Positions 15,478 through 24,628 of a DNA stretch of 64,000 nucleotides are shown piece after piece (the first letter of the stretch is position 1; every line of letters starts with the position of its first letter). The stretch spans positions 1-64,000 of the forward strand of contig MSXR01000001.1 in assembly GCA_002083655.1 (NCBI GenBank), in the 5' to 3' direction. The position numbers and the translations under genes are program-made. The stretch is from Proteobacteria bacterium ST_bin14 (GTDB lineage: Bacteria; Pseudomonadota; Alphaproteobacteria; Sphingomonadales; Sphingomonadaceae). Below the pieces are notes generated by a model. That model saw nothing but the letters and a program-made list of their open reading frames with translations, made no database searches and was not told the origin of the DNA.

Positions 15478-17724
15478 ATGATCGCGATGCCCACAGGCCC
15501 TTTTGATCGCACGCCGCAGGGGCGTTGGCCGCGTGGCAGCGAGCCCCCGCTCGACCTGACCGATGGCATGCCGCCCCCGGATGCAGCGCATGATCGCTAT
15601 CGCCGCGCCCCCCAAGCCGAAGACGAAGCCGACTCCGAAACCGATGACGCCGAATGGGATGACGCGGATTGGGACGAGGAATGGGATGACGACGATGCGG
15701 GCGAGGGCCGCGACCTCTCAGGCAAGCGCGGCTATTCCACCAACCTGCCCGTTGCCTATCGCCCCGGCCGGTGGCGTTGGGGCATTCGGGCGGTGGCGGC
15801 GGGCTTTGTGCTGTTTGTGCTGGCGGTCGGCTGGTTGGCGCTGACGGCACCGCTGTCCAAATCGCTCCAGCCGCCTACCCCGCCCAGCATTACGTTGCTC
15901 GCATCAAACGGAACGCCCATTTCGCGGCGCGGCGCGACCATTGGTGCGCCAGTTAATGCCGAAACGCTGCCAGAACACGTCACAAATGCGTTTATTGCGG
16001 TCGAAGACCGTCGTTTTGCGTCGCATTGGGGTATTGATCCGTGGGGAATTACCCGCGCGATGTTCCGCAATGTTACTGCAGGCGGGTTGCGAGAGGGAGG
16101 CAGCACCATCACCCAACAGCTCGCCAAAAACGCCTTCCTCGATTCAGATCGCACCGCGGGCCGCAAGATTCGCGAGGCGATGATTGCGCTGTGGCTGGAG
16201 GCCTGGCTGACCAAGAATGAGATCCTGTCGCGCTATCTGTCCAACGTCTATTTTGGCGATAATGCGTACGGCCTTAGCGCGGCGGCGAAGCATTATTTCA
16301 GCACCACACCCGAAAAGCTTTCGATTGGCCAGGCAGCAATGCTGGCCGGGCTGGTCAAGGCACCGTCGCGATTGGCACCGACCGGTAACCTTAGCGGCGC
16401 GCGCGCGCGCCAGACAGTGGTGGTGGGCGCGATGGTGCGTGGCGGCTTCCTGAGTGCTGCCGATGCCGCCGATATTGGCCCCGCCCGGCTGCGGCCTGAC
16501 AAGGTAAAGCAGCTGCCCGATGGCACCTATTTCGCCGATTGGGTGCTGCCCGCCGCGCGCGACCAGGCCGGCGCGATCAGCACCGAGGCACGGGTGACGA
16601 CGACGCTCGATGCGCGTCTGCAGAAAATGGCGGAACGCGTCGTGCGCCGCGCCGGGCTGAACAAGGCGCAAGTGGCGATTGTGGCGATGCGGCCCGATGG
16701 GCGGATTGTCGCGATGGTCGGCGGCAAATCCTATGCCGACAGCCCCTTCAACCGCGCCACCCAGGCGCGTCGCCAGCCGGGCTCCGCCTTCAAATTGTTC
16801 GTTTATCTGGCGGCGCTGCGCAGCGGCATGACGCCAGATTCGCTGGTTGATGATTCGCCCATCACGATTGGCAATTGGAGCCCGAAAAACAGCGATGGCC
16901 GCTATAAGGGGATGATCACGCTGCGGCAGGCCTTTGCCCGGTCAAGCAACGTGGCGGCGGCGCGGTTGACGCAAAAAGTGGGCGTGCGCGCCGTCATCAA
17001 GGCCGCGCGCGACCTGGGGATTTCCACCGATCTGCCCAATGAGGCAACGATCGCGCTTGGCACCGCCAGCAGCTCATTGCTTGAACTGACGGCGGCTTAT
17101 GCGGCGATGGCCGCCAATGGTTATCCTGTACGCCCGCACGGGCTGAGCGAGCCGACCGAGAAAAGCTGGCTTGACGCGCTGGGGGATCGATCACGCTCAC
17201 TGGGCGGGCGCATTCGCGAGGATATGCGCGATCTGCTGCGCGCTTCAATCACCAGCGGCACGGGGCGTCAGGCTGCGCTGTCGGTTGATGCATATGGCAA
17301 GACCGGCACCAGCCAGGATAATCGCGACGCGCTGTTCATGGGTTTTGCCGAAGATCTGGTCGTTGGCGTGTGGGTGGGGAATGACGATAATTCACCCAAT
17401 CCGGGGCTGTCGGGCGGCGGCATACCAGCGCGAATCTGGCGCGACTTCATGCAAAGCGCGCTTGGCCTCGACGCGATTGTTGAGCCCGCCGTTGAAGATA
17501 TCTTCGCGAGCGAGGGCGATAATGGCATCGATCCCCTAATCGATCTGAGCGGCATTGATGCTGGTGGTGCGGGCGTTGACGGCAATGTCAGCGGCTTTGG
17601 GCTGAACCTGCGCTTTGGCCGCGACGGGAGCATCGCGATCGATCGGCAGGCACCACGGGCAGACCGTGATCGTCCCCCGCCGGATGATGATCCCCCGCCG
17701 CCACCTGACGAAGAAGGCCAATAG
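15478..17724 (+). CDS. class A penicillin-binding protein (bifunctional transglycosylase/transpeptidase)
   Basis: A PBP1A-type peptidoglycan synthase of about 748 residues. A cytoplasmic tail very rich in Asp/Glu (residues about 50-80) precedes one membrane anchor (about 105-130). The GT51 domain shows EDRRFASHWGID and EGGSTITQQLAKNAF. The transpeptidase domain shows SAFK (active Ser), SSN and KTGTS. The C-terminus is Pro/Asp-rich. Start ATG 15478 has GAGGG eight bases upstream; ATG 15487 is also possible. It polymerises and cross-links glycan strands at the inner membrane. The acidic tail is longer than in most family members. Confidence 0.92.
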   Translation: MIAMPTGPFDRTPQGRWPRGSEPPLDLTDGMPPPDAAHDRYRRAPQAEDEADSETDDAEWDDADWDEEWDDDDAGEGRDLSGKRGYSTNLPVAYRPGRWRWGIRAVAAGFVLFVLAVGWLALTAPLSKSLQPPTPPSITLLASNGTPISRRGATIGAPVNAETLPEHVTNAFIAVEDRRFASHWGIDPWGITRAMFRNVTAGGLREGGSTITQQLAKNAFLDSDRTAGRKIREAMIALWLEAWLTKNEILSRYLSNVYFGDNAYGLSAAAKHYFSTTPEKLSIGQAAMLAGLVKAPSRLAPTGNLSGARARQTVVVGAMVRGGFLSAADAADIGPARLRPDKVKQLPDGTYFADWVLPAARDQAGAISTEARVTTTLDARLQKMAERVVRRAGLNKAQVAIVAMRPDGRIVAMVGGKSYADSPFNRATQARRQPGSAFKLFVYLAALRSGMTPDSLVDDSPITIGNWSPKNSDGRYKGMITLRQAFARSSNVAAARLTQKVGVRAVIKAARDLGISTDLPNEATIALGTASSSLLELTAAYAAMAANGYPVRPHGLSEPTEKSWLDALGDRSRSLGGRIREDMRDLLRASITSGTGRQAALSVDAYGKTGTSQDNRDALFMGFAEDLVVGVWVGNDDNSPNPGLSGGGIPARIWRDFMQSALGLDAIVEPAVEDIFASEGDNGIDPLIDLSGIDAGGAGVDGNVSGFGLNLRFGRDGSIAIDRQAPRADRDRPPPDDDPPPPPDEEGQ

Positions 17725-17772
17725 CGCCAGCTAGCGGTTGACGGCAGGTGCCGGGTATCGGCAAGGCAGGCC

Positions 17773-18774
17773 ATGCGCTTTTTTTCAGATAATGCAGCCC
17801 CGGCATGCCCGCAGGTAATGGCCGCGCTGGCCGACGCCAATGTTTTGGACACCGCCTATGACGGCGATGGTTGGAGCAAGGCGCTTGATGCGCGCGTATC
17901 GGCGCTGTTTGAGGCGCCGGTGCGCGCCTTCTGGCTGCCATCGGGCACGGCTGCCAATTGTTTGGCGCTGGCGGCGATGTGCCCGCCTTATGGCGGCATC
18001 ATTTGCCACCGCGACGCGCATATCCAGAATGACGAATGCGGCGCGCCTGAATTCTACACCCACGGCGCCAAGCTGTTGATCGCAGAAGGGGAAGGCGCCA
18101 AGCTGACCCCGGCGAGCATCACCGCGCTGATCGATTTGATTCCCAACGACGTTCACCGCACGCAACCGCACGCCATCTCCATCACCAACGCAACCGAATA
18201 TGGCCTGGTGTATTCCCCCGCCGATGTGGCGGCGATTGGCGATCTGGCGCGGGCCAAGGGGCTGCGGCTGCATATGGACGGCGCACGCTTTGCCAATGCG
18301 GTGGCGCATCTGGGGTGCAGCCCAGCTGATCTTACCTGGCGCGCCGGGGTGGATGCGCTCAGCTTTGGGTTCATCAAGAACGGCGGCATGACGGCAGAAC
18401 TGCTGGTGTTTTTCGACGCGGCGCTGGCGGAGGGCACGCCGCAACGCCGCAAGCGGGCGGGGATGCTGCTGTCCAAGGGGCGCTATCTCGCCGCGCAAAT
18501 CCTGGCGATGATGGAGGGTGATCTGTGGCTTACTAATGCCCGCAGCGCCAACGCCGCTGCTGCGTTGCTGGCCGAGGCGGCGGGCGCGCGGCTGATCCAT
18601 CCGGTTGAGGCGAATGAGGTTTTCTTGCGCGTCACGCCGCAAGAGGCCGCAGCTTTACGTGCCAAGGGCTTTGATTTCTATGATTGGGGGCCGGGTGAGG
18701 CGCGGCTGGTGACGTCGTGGAACCATCAGGCTGGCGATATCGGCCCGCTCGCCGAAGCGATTGCGGCACTTTGA
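17773..18774 (+). CDS. ltaE: low-specificity L-threonine aldolase (beta-eliminating lyase family)
   Basis: A 333-residue PLP enzyme of the threonine aldolase family, cleaving L-threonine or allo-threonine to glycine and acetaldehyde. It begins FFSDNAAPACP, carries the DGDGWSKAL segment near residue 30, HMDGARFANA near 175 (Asp for the pyridine nitrogen) and FGFIKNGGM near 200, whose Lys should bind PLP. Most members have SFGGTKNG at this place, so the Gly-Thr to Phe-Ile change is a mild oddity. Length is normal for the family. Confidence 0.88.
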   Translation: MRFFSDNAAPACPQVMAALADANVLDTAYDGDGWSKALDARVSALFEAPVRAFWLPSGTAANCLALAAMCPPYGGIICHRDAHIQNDECGAPEFYTHGAKLLIAEGEGAKLTPASITALIDLIPNDVHRTQPHAISITNATEYGLVYSPADVAAIGDLARAKGLRLHMDGARFANAVAHLGCSPADLTWRAGVDALSFGFIKNGGMTAELLVFFDAALAEGTPQRRKRAGMLLSKGRYLAAQILAMMEGDLWLTNARSANAAAALLAEAAGARLIHPVEANEVFLRVTPQEAAALRAKGFDFYDWGPGEARLVTSWNHQAGDIGPLAEAIAAL

Positions 18775-18788
18775 GCGATCAACCCGCA

Positions 18789-19706
18789 ATGCCATCCAAC
18801 CGGATGACCGTGTTGTTGCCGTTTGCCATCGTCACGCTGATCTGGGGATCAACCTGGATTGTCATCCGCGATCAGCTCGGCACGGTGCCGCCGAGCTGGT
18901 CTGTCACCTATCGATTCCTCATCGCCGGGCTGACGATGCTGGCCTATGCCAGGTATCGCGGTGACCGGATTGTGCTTGATGCGCGCGGCTGGGCCTTTGC
19001 CGCTGCGCTGGCCGTGCTGCAATTCTGCCTGAACTTCAATTTCGTGTACCGCGCCGAAGAACATATCACCTCGGGCCTTGTCGCGGTGGTGTTTGCATTG
19101 CTGCTAGTGCCCAACGCCATTTTGGGGCGTATTTTCCTGGGCCAGCAACTGGGGCCGCGTTTGCTGGTGGGGTCAGTGGTGGCGATGGCGGGGGTGGCGT
19201 TGCTGTTTGTGCATCAGGCGCGCGTTGATCCCAATGGCCCGGCGGAATCGCTGATCGGGATCGGCATAACGATGCTGGGCGTGCTCGCTGCATCAACCGC
19301 CAACATCCTGCAGGGCACGCAAACGGCAAAGCGTTACCCGATGGTGCCAATGCTGGGGGTTGCGATGTTGATCGGCGCTGCGGTGGACGCCGCCATCGCC
19401 TGGTCGCTAACCGGCCCCCCCGTGATTGAGCTGCGGCTGAGCTATCTGTTCGGGCTCGCCTATCTGGGCGTGGTTGCGTCGGCAGTGGCGTTCACGCTGT
19501 ATTTCGGGGTGCTGCGGATTATCGGCGCCGCCAAGGCGGCCTATTCCAGCGTGATCGTGCCCGTCATCGCCATGCTGTTATCCACGCTGTTTGAGGGCTA
19601 TCGCTGGTCGCCACTGCCCGCTGCTGGCGCTGCGCTGGCCATGATCGGGCTGGTCATCGCCCTAAGTGGAAACAAGCCACCGAGCGCAAGCAAGCCCGCG
19701 CGATAA
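18789..19706 (+). CDS. DMT family (EamA) transporter
   Basis: A 305-residue membrane protein with ten hydrophobic segments arranged as two EamA repeats. IWGSTWIVIRDQLG at the start is typical. Members export amino acids or other metabolites. Start ATG 18789 lies 14 bases after the threonine aldolase stop, suggesting a two-gene operon. A longer frame reaches into the aldolase gene but is unlikely. The 3' end overlaps the convergent SDR gene by about 109 bases. Substrate unknown. Confidence 0.85.
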   Translation: MPSNRMTVLLPFAIVTLIWGSTWIVIRDQLGTVPPSWSVTYRFLIAGLTMLAYARYRGDRIVLDARGWAFAAALAVLQFCLNFNFVYRAEEHITSGLVAVVFALLLVPNAILGRIFLGQQLGPRLLVGSVVAMAGVALLFVHQARVDPNGPAESLIGIGITMLGVLAASTANILQGTQTAKRYPMVPMLGVAMLIGAAVDAAIAWSLTGPPVIELRLSYLFGLAYLGVVASAVAFTLYFGVLRIIGAAKAAYSSVIVPVIAMLLSTLFEGYRWSPLPAAGAALAMIGLVIALSGNKPPSASKPAR

Positions 19707-20467
19707 TCGGGGAAGGCGGGGCTCCAGCCGAGCACGCGTTTGGCCTTGCCATTCGCGACCCGGCGGTTTTCGGCATAAAAGCCGCGCGCCATGGGCGATA
19801 ATCCTGCTTCATCCATCGTCATGAGCGGCAAGCGCGGCAATCCGGCGACGGCGCAGGCAAAATCAATCACCGCATTCTGGCTGCACGGGTGATCATCGGC
19901 CAGGTTATAGGCCCCCGCGGCCCCGTCCAGCCCGGCGATGACCCCGCTGGCGATATCATCGACATGCACCCGGCTGAACACCTGATCGGGCAGGTCGATC
20001 CGGTGCGCGCGGCCTTCGATAACCCGGTCGATTGCTGATCTGCCGGGGCCATAAATGCCAGGCAGCCGAAACACATGGCCCCCGCGTGCCAGCCAGGCGG
20101 CGTCTGCCTCTGCCCGCGCGCTTCGCCTGCCAGTGCCGGTCGGGCTGGTCTCGTCGACCCAGGCGCCCTGCGCATCGCCGTACACGCCGGTTGACGAGAG
20201 ATACCCTGTCCACCGCCCCGTCCACCGTCCGGTCAGCCGATCCCCATAGCGGGCAAGCACGGGATCGCCGGTTGGCTCCGGCGGGGTGGACACCAGGATA
20301 TGGGTGGCGCTGGCAATCGCTGCGTCAACTGCCGCTTCATCTGTGAACGCAATCGTGCCGGGCCTGCCGGTCCGGCTGGTGCCCGTAACCTGCCAGCCCG
20401 CCGCGCGCAGCCGATCAGCGATCCGCCCGGCGCTATATCCCAACCCAAAGATCAACATCCGCTTCAT
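19598..20467 (-). CDS. NAD(P)-dependent epimerase/SDR family protein (YeeZ-like)
   Basis: An atypical short-chain dehydrogenase of about 289 residues with the dinucleotide motif FGLGYSAGRIA at the N-terminus, YLSSTGVYGD near residue 95 (the Ser-Thr-Tyr region) and RLPGIYGPGRSAID near 140. It is of the YeeZ/NAD-epimerase type, often annotated as a nucleoside-diphosphate-sugar epimerase. The start at 20467 fits the Rossmann fold; a longer frame to 20551 is unlikely. The last 35 or so residues overlap the DMT gene on the other strand and look non-conserved. Substrate unknown. Confidence 0.8.
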   Translation of the reverse strand: MKRMLIFGLGYSAGRIADRLRAAGWQVTGTSRTGRPGTIAFTDEAAVDAAIASATHILVSTPPEPTGDPVLARYGDRLTGRWTGRWTGYLSSTGVYGDAQGAWVDETSPTGTGRRSARAEADAAWLARGGHVFRLPGIYGPGRSAIDRVIEGRAHRIDLPDQVFSRVHVDDIASGVIAGLDGAAGAYNLADDHPCSQNAVIDFACAVAGLPRLPLMTMDEAGLSPMARGFYAENRRVANGKAKRVLGWSPAFPDYRAGLLALGGLFPLRAMTSPIMASAAPAAGSGDQR

Positions 20468-20580
20468 GAAATGGCATGCTTTCGTGATTGTTGCTGTTAT
20501 CGTCCAAAAATCCAACCCTTGGCCGATGCCGGTGTACGATTTAGGTGGCACACCGGGACGCCCAACCCTATCTGGCCCCT

Positions 20581-23181
20581 ATGCTTGATGTAAACATTGC
20601 CCTCGCCCAGCCCCAGGTCACTCGCCGTGATGCGTATCGCGCGCCGGAATGGCTGGTGCCTGAAATTGCCCTTGTTTTTGATCTTGATGCAGCGGCGACG
20701 CGGGTGCGCGCCCGGCTGAACGTCCAGCGCAACGCCGCCGATGCCGGGCCGTTGCGGCTTGATGGGGCGGGGCAGGTGCCGATCACCGTAACGGTAGATG
20801 GCGCCGTGTGCGCTGACTGGACGCGTGAGGGTGATGTGCTGATCATCCCGCTATCGGGCGACGCGCATGTGATTGAAACCGAGGTGGAGATCGCACCCGA
20901 GCGCAACACTCAGTTGATGGGATTATATGCCAGCAGCGGGCTGCTTTGCACCCAGTGCGAGGCAGAAGGATTTCGCCGTATCACCTATTTTCCTGATCGG
21001 CCCGATGTGCTCAGTCGCTATTCGGTGCGGATGACGGCGGAAAAGGCACGCTATCCCGTGCTGCTCGCCAATGGCGATCCGGTGGGCGCGGGTGATTTGC
21101 CCGATGGGCGGCACTGGGCAGAATGGCATGATCCGTTCCCCAAGCCCTGTTATCTGTTCGCGCTGGTGGCGGGCGATCTGGTCGCCAATCGCGCCACCTT
21201 TACCACCATGAGTGGCCGATCGGTGGCGCTTGGCATCTGGGTGCGCGCCCGTGACCTCGACAAGACCGATCATGCACTCGCAGCACTCCAGACATCGATG
21301 AAATGGGACGAGGACGTTTACGGACGGGAATATGATCTCGACGTGTTCAACATCGTCGCGGTCGACGATTTCAATTTCGGTGCGATGGAGAATAAAGGCC
21401 TTAACATCTTTAATTCGCGCTATGTTCTGGCCGATCCGGATACCGCGACCGATTATGATTTTGACGGCGTTTCGGCGGTGGTGGCCCATGAATATTTCCA
21501 CAACTGGTCGGGCAACCGCGTTACGTGCCGCGACTGGTTTCAGTTGAGTTTGAAGGAAGGCTTCACGGTTTACCGCGACCAGAGTTTTTCGGCGGATCAG
21601 GGATCAGCGGCGGTAAAGCGGATTGAGGATGTGCGCGGGCTTCGCGCGGCACAATTTCCCGAAGATGCTGGGCCGCTTGCCCATCCGGTACGCCCGGAAA
21701 GCTATATCGAGATATCGAACTTCTACACCGCCACAATCTATAACAAGGGTGCAGAGGTGATCCGCATGATGGCCACGATGCTGGGGCCAAAGGCGTTTCG
21801 TGCGGGCACTGACCTGTATTTTGATCGACATGACGGCACAGCGGCGACGTGCGAGGATTTTATCACCTGCATGGAGACGGGCGGCGGGATTGATCTGACG
21901 CAGTTTCGGCATTGGTACAGCCAGGCCGGCACGCCGCGCGTATCGGCCACGCTGCGCCATGATGCTGCCGCCGGGCGCGCGGTCCTTTCGCTGGGGCAGC
22001 GCGTGCCACCAACGCCGGGCCAGCCCGAAAAACCGGCCATGGTGTTGCCGCTGCGGATCAAGCTATTTGGTGCCGCCACTGGCCGGCCCCTGGGCGAAGA
22101 ACGGATTGTGCTGCTGACCGAATCCGCGGCGGAAGTCGTGTTTGACGGGGTTACCGAGGCGCCGTTGCTGTCGATCAACCGGCAGTTTTCGGCACCCGTT
22201 GTGGTTGAAACCGACCGTTCTGCCAGCGATCTGGCGCTATTGTCGGCATGCGATGATGATCCCTTCGCCCGCTATGAGGCGATGCAGCAATTGATGCTCG
22301 ACACGATCATTGCCGGCGTGGTGCAGGGCCGGGCCGATCACGCGCCGGTGATTGCGGCGATTGCGCGGACGCTTGATGATCCAGCACTCGACCCCGCGTT
22401 TCTTGCTGAAGCGGTGCTGTTACCGTCAGACAGTTTCATTGGCGATCAGCTCCCGATCGTCGATCCAGAAGCGATTTTTCGCGCGCGCGATGCCCTGCGC
22501 CGCGATATCGGACGCGCGCTGGAGGATAAATGGCGCGCGGCCTATGATCGGGGTGTGCAGACCGGTGGTTTTGAATACACGCCGGTTGCCAAGGGATTGC
22601 GTCGTTTGAAATCGGTAGCACTCGGCTACATCGCCGCTAGCGGCGCGGGCGATGCTCAGCAGATCGCGTTTGATCAGTTCGAAGCAGCCGATAATATGAC
22701 CGACCGGCAGGGCGCGTTGATGACGCTCGTCAATGGCCAGTCAAACACCCGTGTCGCAGCGCTCGACATCTTTTATAATCGCTATTCGGATAATCCGCTG
22801 GTGCTTGATAAATGGTTTTCGACACAGGCGCTGTCGAGCCGGGAAGATACGCCCGATAGCGTGTTCGATCTTGCGCATCACCGCGATTTCACGCTCGCCA
22901 ACCCTAATCGCGCGCGGGCATTGGTGGGGGCGTTCAGCGTCAACCAGCGCGCATTTCACGCAGCAGACGGGCGTGGTTACCGGTTTGTCGCTGATCAGTT
23001 GATTGCGCTCGATAAGCTGAACCCGCAAACAGCGGCAAAGCTGGTGCCGCCACTGGGCCGCTGGAAACGCTTCAACCCCGAACGTGCAGCATTGATGCGG
23101 GCTGAGCTCGAACGGATCCTGGCGGTGCCCGGTGTGTCCCGCGACATGACCGAACAGGCATCGCGCAGCCTTGACGCGTAA
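20581..23181 (+). CDS. pepN: aminopeptidase N (M1 family)
   Basis: An 866-residue zinc aminopeptidase. The substrate motif GAMEN occurs near residue 272 and the zinc site HEYFHNWSGNR near 308 with the downstream Glu in LKEGFTVYRD (HExxH-18-E). The following Ig-like and all-helical C-terminal domains are those of the E. coli PepN type (DUF3458 class). It trims N-terminal residues from cytosolic peptides. Start ATG 20581 aligns with the usual family start. It is divergent from the SDR gene. Confidence 0.95.
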   Translation: MLDVNIALAQPQVTRRDAYRAPEWLVPEIALVFDLDAAATRVRARLNVQRNAADAGPLRLDGAGQVPITVTVDGAVCADWTREGDVLIIPLSGDAHVIETEVEIAPERNTQLMGLYASSGLLCTQCEAEGFRRITYFPDRPDVLSRYSVRMTAEKARYPVLLANGDPVGAGDLPDGRHWAEWHDPFPKPCYLFALVAGDLVANRATFTTMSGRSVALGIWVRARDLDKTDHALAALQTSMKWDEDVYGREYDLDVFNIVAVDDFNFGAMENKGLNIFNSRYVLADPDTATDYDFDGVSAVVAHEYFHNWSGNRVTCRDWFQLSLKEGFTVYRDQSFSADQGSAAVKRIEDVRGLRAAQFPEDAGPLAHPVRPESYIEISNFYTATIYNKGAEVIRMMATMLGPKAFRAGTDLYFDRHDGTAATCEDFITCMETGGGIDLTQFRHWYSQAGTPRVSATLRHDAAAGRAVLSLGQRVPPTPGQPEKPAMVLPLRIKLFGAATGRPLGEERIVLLTESAAEVVFDGVTEAPLLSINRQFSAPVVVETDRSASDLALLSACDDDPFARYEAMQQLMLDTIIAGVVQGRADHAPVIAAIARTLDDPALDPAFLAEAVLLPSDSFIGDQLPIVDPEAIFRARDALRRDIGRALEDKWRAAYDRGVQTGGFEYTPVAKGLRRLKSVALGYIAASGAGDAQQIAFDQFEAADNMTDRQGALMTLVNGQSNTRVAALDIFYNRYSDNPLVLDKWFSTQALSSREDTPDSVFDLAHHRDFTLANPNRARALVGAFSVNQRAFHAADGRGYRFVADQLIALDKLNPQTAAKLVPPLGRWKRFNPERAALMRAELERILAVPGVSRDMTEQASRSLDA

Positions 23182-23208
23182 GCGCGGGTCTGGCTAGAAT
23201 TTGTACCC

Positions 23209-23535
23209 ATGGCTATGCAGTTCGAAGTTCGGATATTCACCAACCGGATGATTGTCCGCAATGTTGCCACGGGCCAGTCAATCGCCCGCGCGGCGACGCG
23301 CCCCTTTTCGTCAGCCCGGCTGTTGATCGGTGATCTGGATGCAGCAGAACAGCTGCTGGGCGAAATCATCAAGGAAATGGCGGGCTGGCGGCGGTTTTTG
23401 CAGCCTGCGGGCAGCATCAGCTTCATTGCCATGGAGCAATGCGCTGGGGGATTATGCCCAGTGGAAGCCCAGTTGCTCTGCGATCTGGCCGTCCGGGTTG
23501 GCGTCAACAAGGCAGATATAAGCTCGGTCGCCTGA
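23209..23535 (+). CDS. small conserved-looking protein of unknown function
   Basis: A 108-residue protein starting 27 bases after pepN, on the same strand. It has no signal peptide or membrane segment. The centre (LIGDLDAAEQLLGEIIKEM) is a likely amphipathic helix. Two Cys occur late in the protein. I do not recognise the family. ATG 23215 is an alternative start. It ends two bases before the convergent CsaA gene. Confidence 0.65.
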   Translation: MAMQFEVRIFTNRMIVRNVATGQSIARAATRPFSSARLLIGDLDAAEQLLGEIIKEMAGWRRFLQPAGSISFIAMEQCAGGLCPVEAQLLCDLAVRVGVNKADISSVA

Positions 23536-23537
23536 CT

Positions 23538-23909
23538 TCAGAATAATCGCCCGCCATTGGGCACCGGGGTGCTCGGGCGTATCAGCACCACTTTTCCCGC
23601 TGCGTCCGGGAAACCGAGCGTCAACACTTCGGACATGAATTTGCCAATCTGGCGCGGGGGAAAGTTGACGACGGCGGCCACTTGCGTGCCGGGCAGATCA
23701 TCAATCGCGTAATGTTCGGTGATTTGGGCGGAGCTTTTGCGGGTGCCAATGACGGGTCCGAAATCGATAACGAGTTTATACGCCGGCTTTCGCGCCTCCG
23801 GAAAAGGCTCGGCCGACACGATGGTGCCGACGCGGATGTCGATCTTCAGAAATTCATCAAAGTTGATCGGTTCGCCTGGAAGTGCCGCCGGATCATGATT
23901 GGCGTGCAT
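23538..23909 (-). CDS. csaA: CsaA-type tRNA-binding protein
   Basis: A 123-residue OB-fold protein of the EMAP/CsaA tRNA-binding family. Marks are IDIRVGTIVSAEPFPEARKPAYKL near residue 28, RKSSAQITEHY near 60 and VVNFPPRQIGKFMSEVLTLGF near 85. Family members bind tRNA and have chaperone or export-related activity in some bacteria. The start overlaps the GST stop by one base (TGATG), so the two genes are coupled. Confidence 0.88.
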   Translation of the reverse strand: MHANHDPAALPGEPINFDEFLKIDIRVGTIVSAEPFPEARKPAYKLVIDFGPVIGTRKSSAQITEHYAIDDLPGTQVAAVVNFPPRQIGKFMSEVLTLGFPDAAGKVVLIRPSTPVPNGGRLF

Positions 23910-24586
23910 CAGAAATCAAAATCAACGTCATCATAATGGGCGGGCGGGGCGATGCCCTCCATCCGCTCTGACAGCAGCGGGCGGAAGCTCGGGCGACTTT
24001 TCAACCCACGATACCAGCGCGCGGTCTGTTCATGGCCCTTCCAGTCGATGCCGCCCAGATAATCAGCGACGGAAATTTGCGCCGCCGCCGCCAGATCGGC
24101 CAGCCCCATCGTCGCGCCGCCCAGCCAGGTGCGGTGATCAAGCAGGAAATCGGTGTAATCAAGATGGCCTACCGCCGCCTTCATCGCCTCCCGCAGCATC
24201 CGGGCATCGGGCGCGGCGCGGTGGACGATCCGTTTTTCCATCCGTTCAAGCAGCAACGGCGCGGTGATATCGCGGTAGAATTGCGTATCGAACCACGCGA
24301 CCAAGCGCCGCGTTTCGGCGCGGTTGGTGGCTGTTCCGGCAATCATTGCGGCCTTATCGACCGTTTCTTCCATATATTCGCAGATCGCCATCGAATCGAT
24401 CAGCACGATCGACCGGTTCGGCTCCACCATCACCGGGGTCTGCCCGGCAGGGTTCATGTCCAGAAATTCGTCCCGCCGCACCCAGGGCGATTCGCGCACC
24501 AGATCATAGCCCACGCCCTTTTCACCGAGCAGCAGGCGCACCTTGCGCGAAAACGGGCAGAGCGGGAATTGATAGAGTTGCCACAT
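23909..24586 (-). CDS. glutathione S-transferase family protein
   Basis: A 225-residue protein with an N-terminal thioredoxin-like GST domain (FPLCPFSRKVRLLLGEKG, then NPAGQTPVM and the DSMAICEYMEE segment) and a C-terminal helical domain. The CPFSRK motif gives a Cys or Ser at the active site, as in omega/beta or maleylacetoacetate-isomerase-like classes. It lies 42 bases after gltB and is coupled to csaA. Substrate unknown. Confidence 0.88.
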   Translation of the reverse strand: MWQLYQFPLCPFSRKVRLLLGEKGVGYDLVRESPWVRRDEFLDMNPAGQTPVMVEPNRSIVLIDSMAICEYMEETVDKAAMIAGTATNRAETRRLVAWFDTQFYRDITAPLLLERMEKRIVHRAAPDARMLREAMKAAVGHLDYTDFLLDHRTWLGGATMGLADLAAAAQISVADYLGGIDWKGHEQTARWYRGLKSRPSFRPLLSERMEGIAPPAHYDDVDFDF

Positions 24587-24628
24587 GCGGGTGACTCTTA
24601 GCGACCCTGCCCGCTTCGTAAAGCGCCG

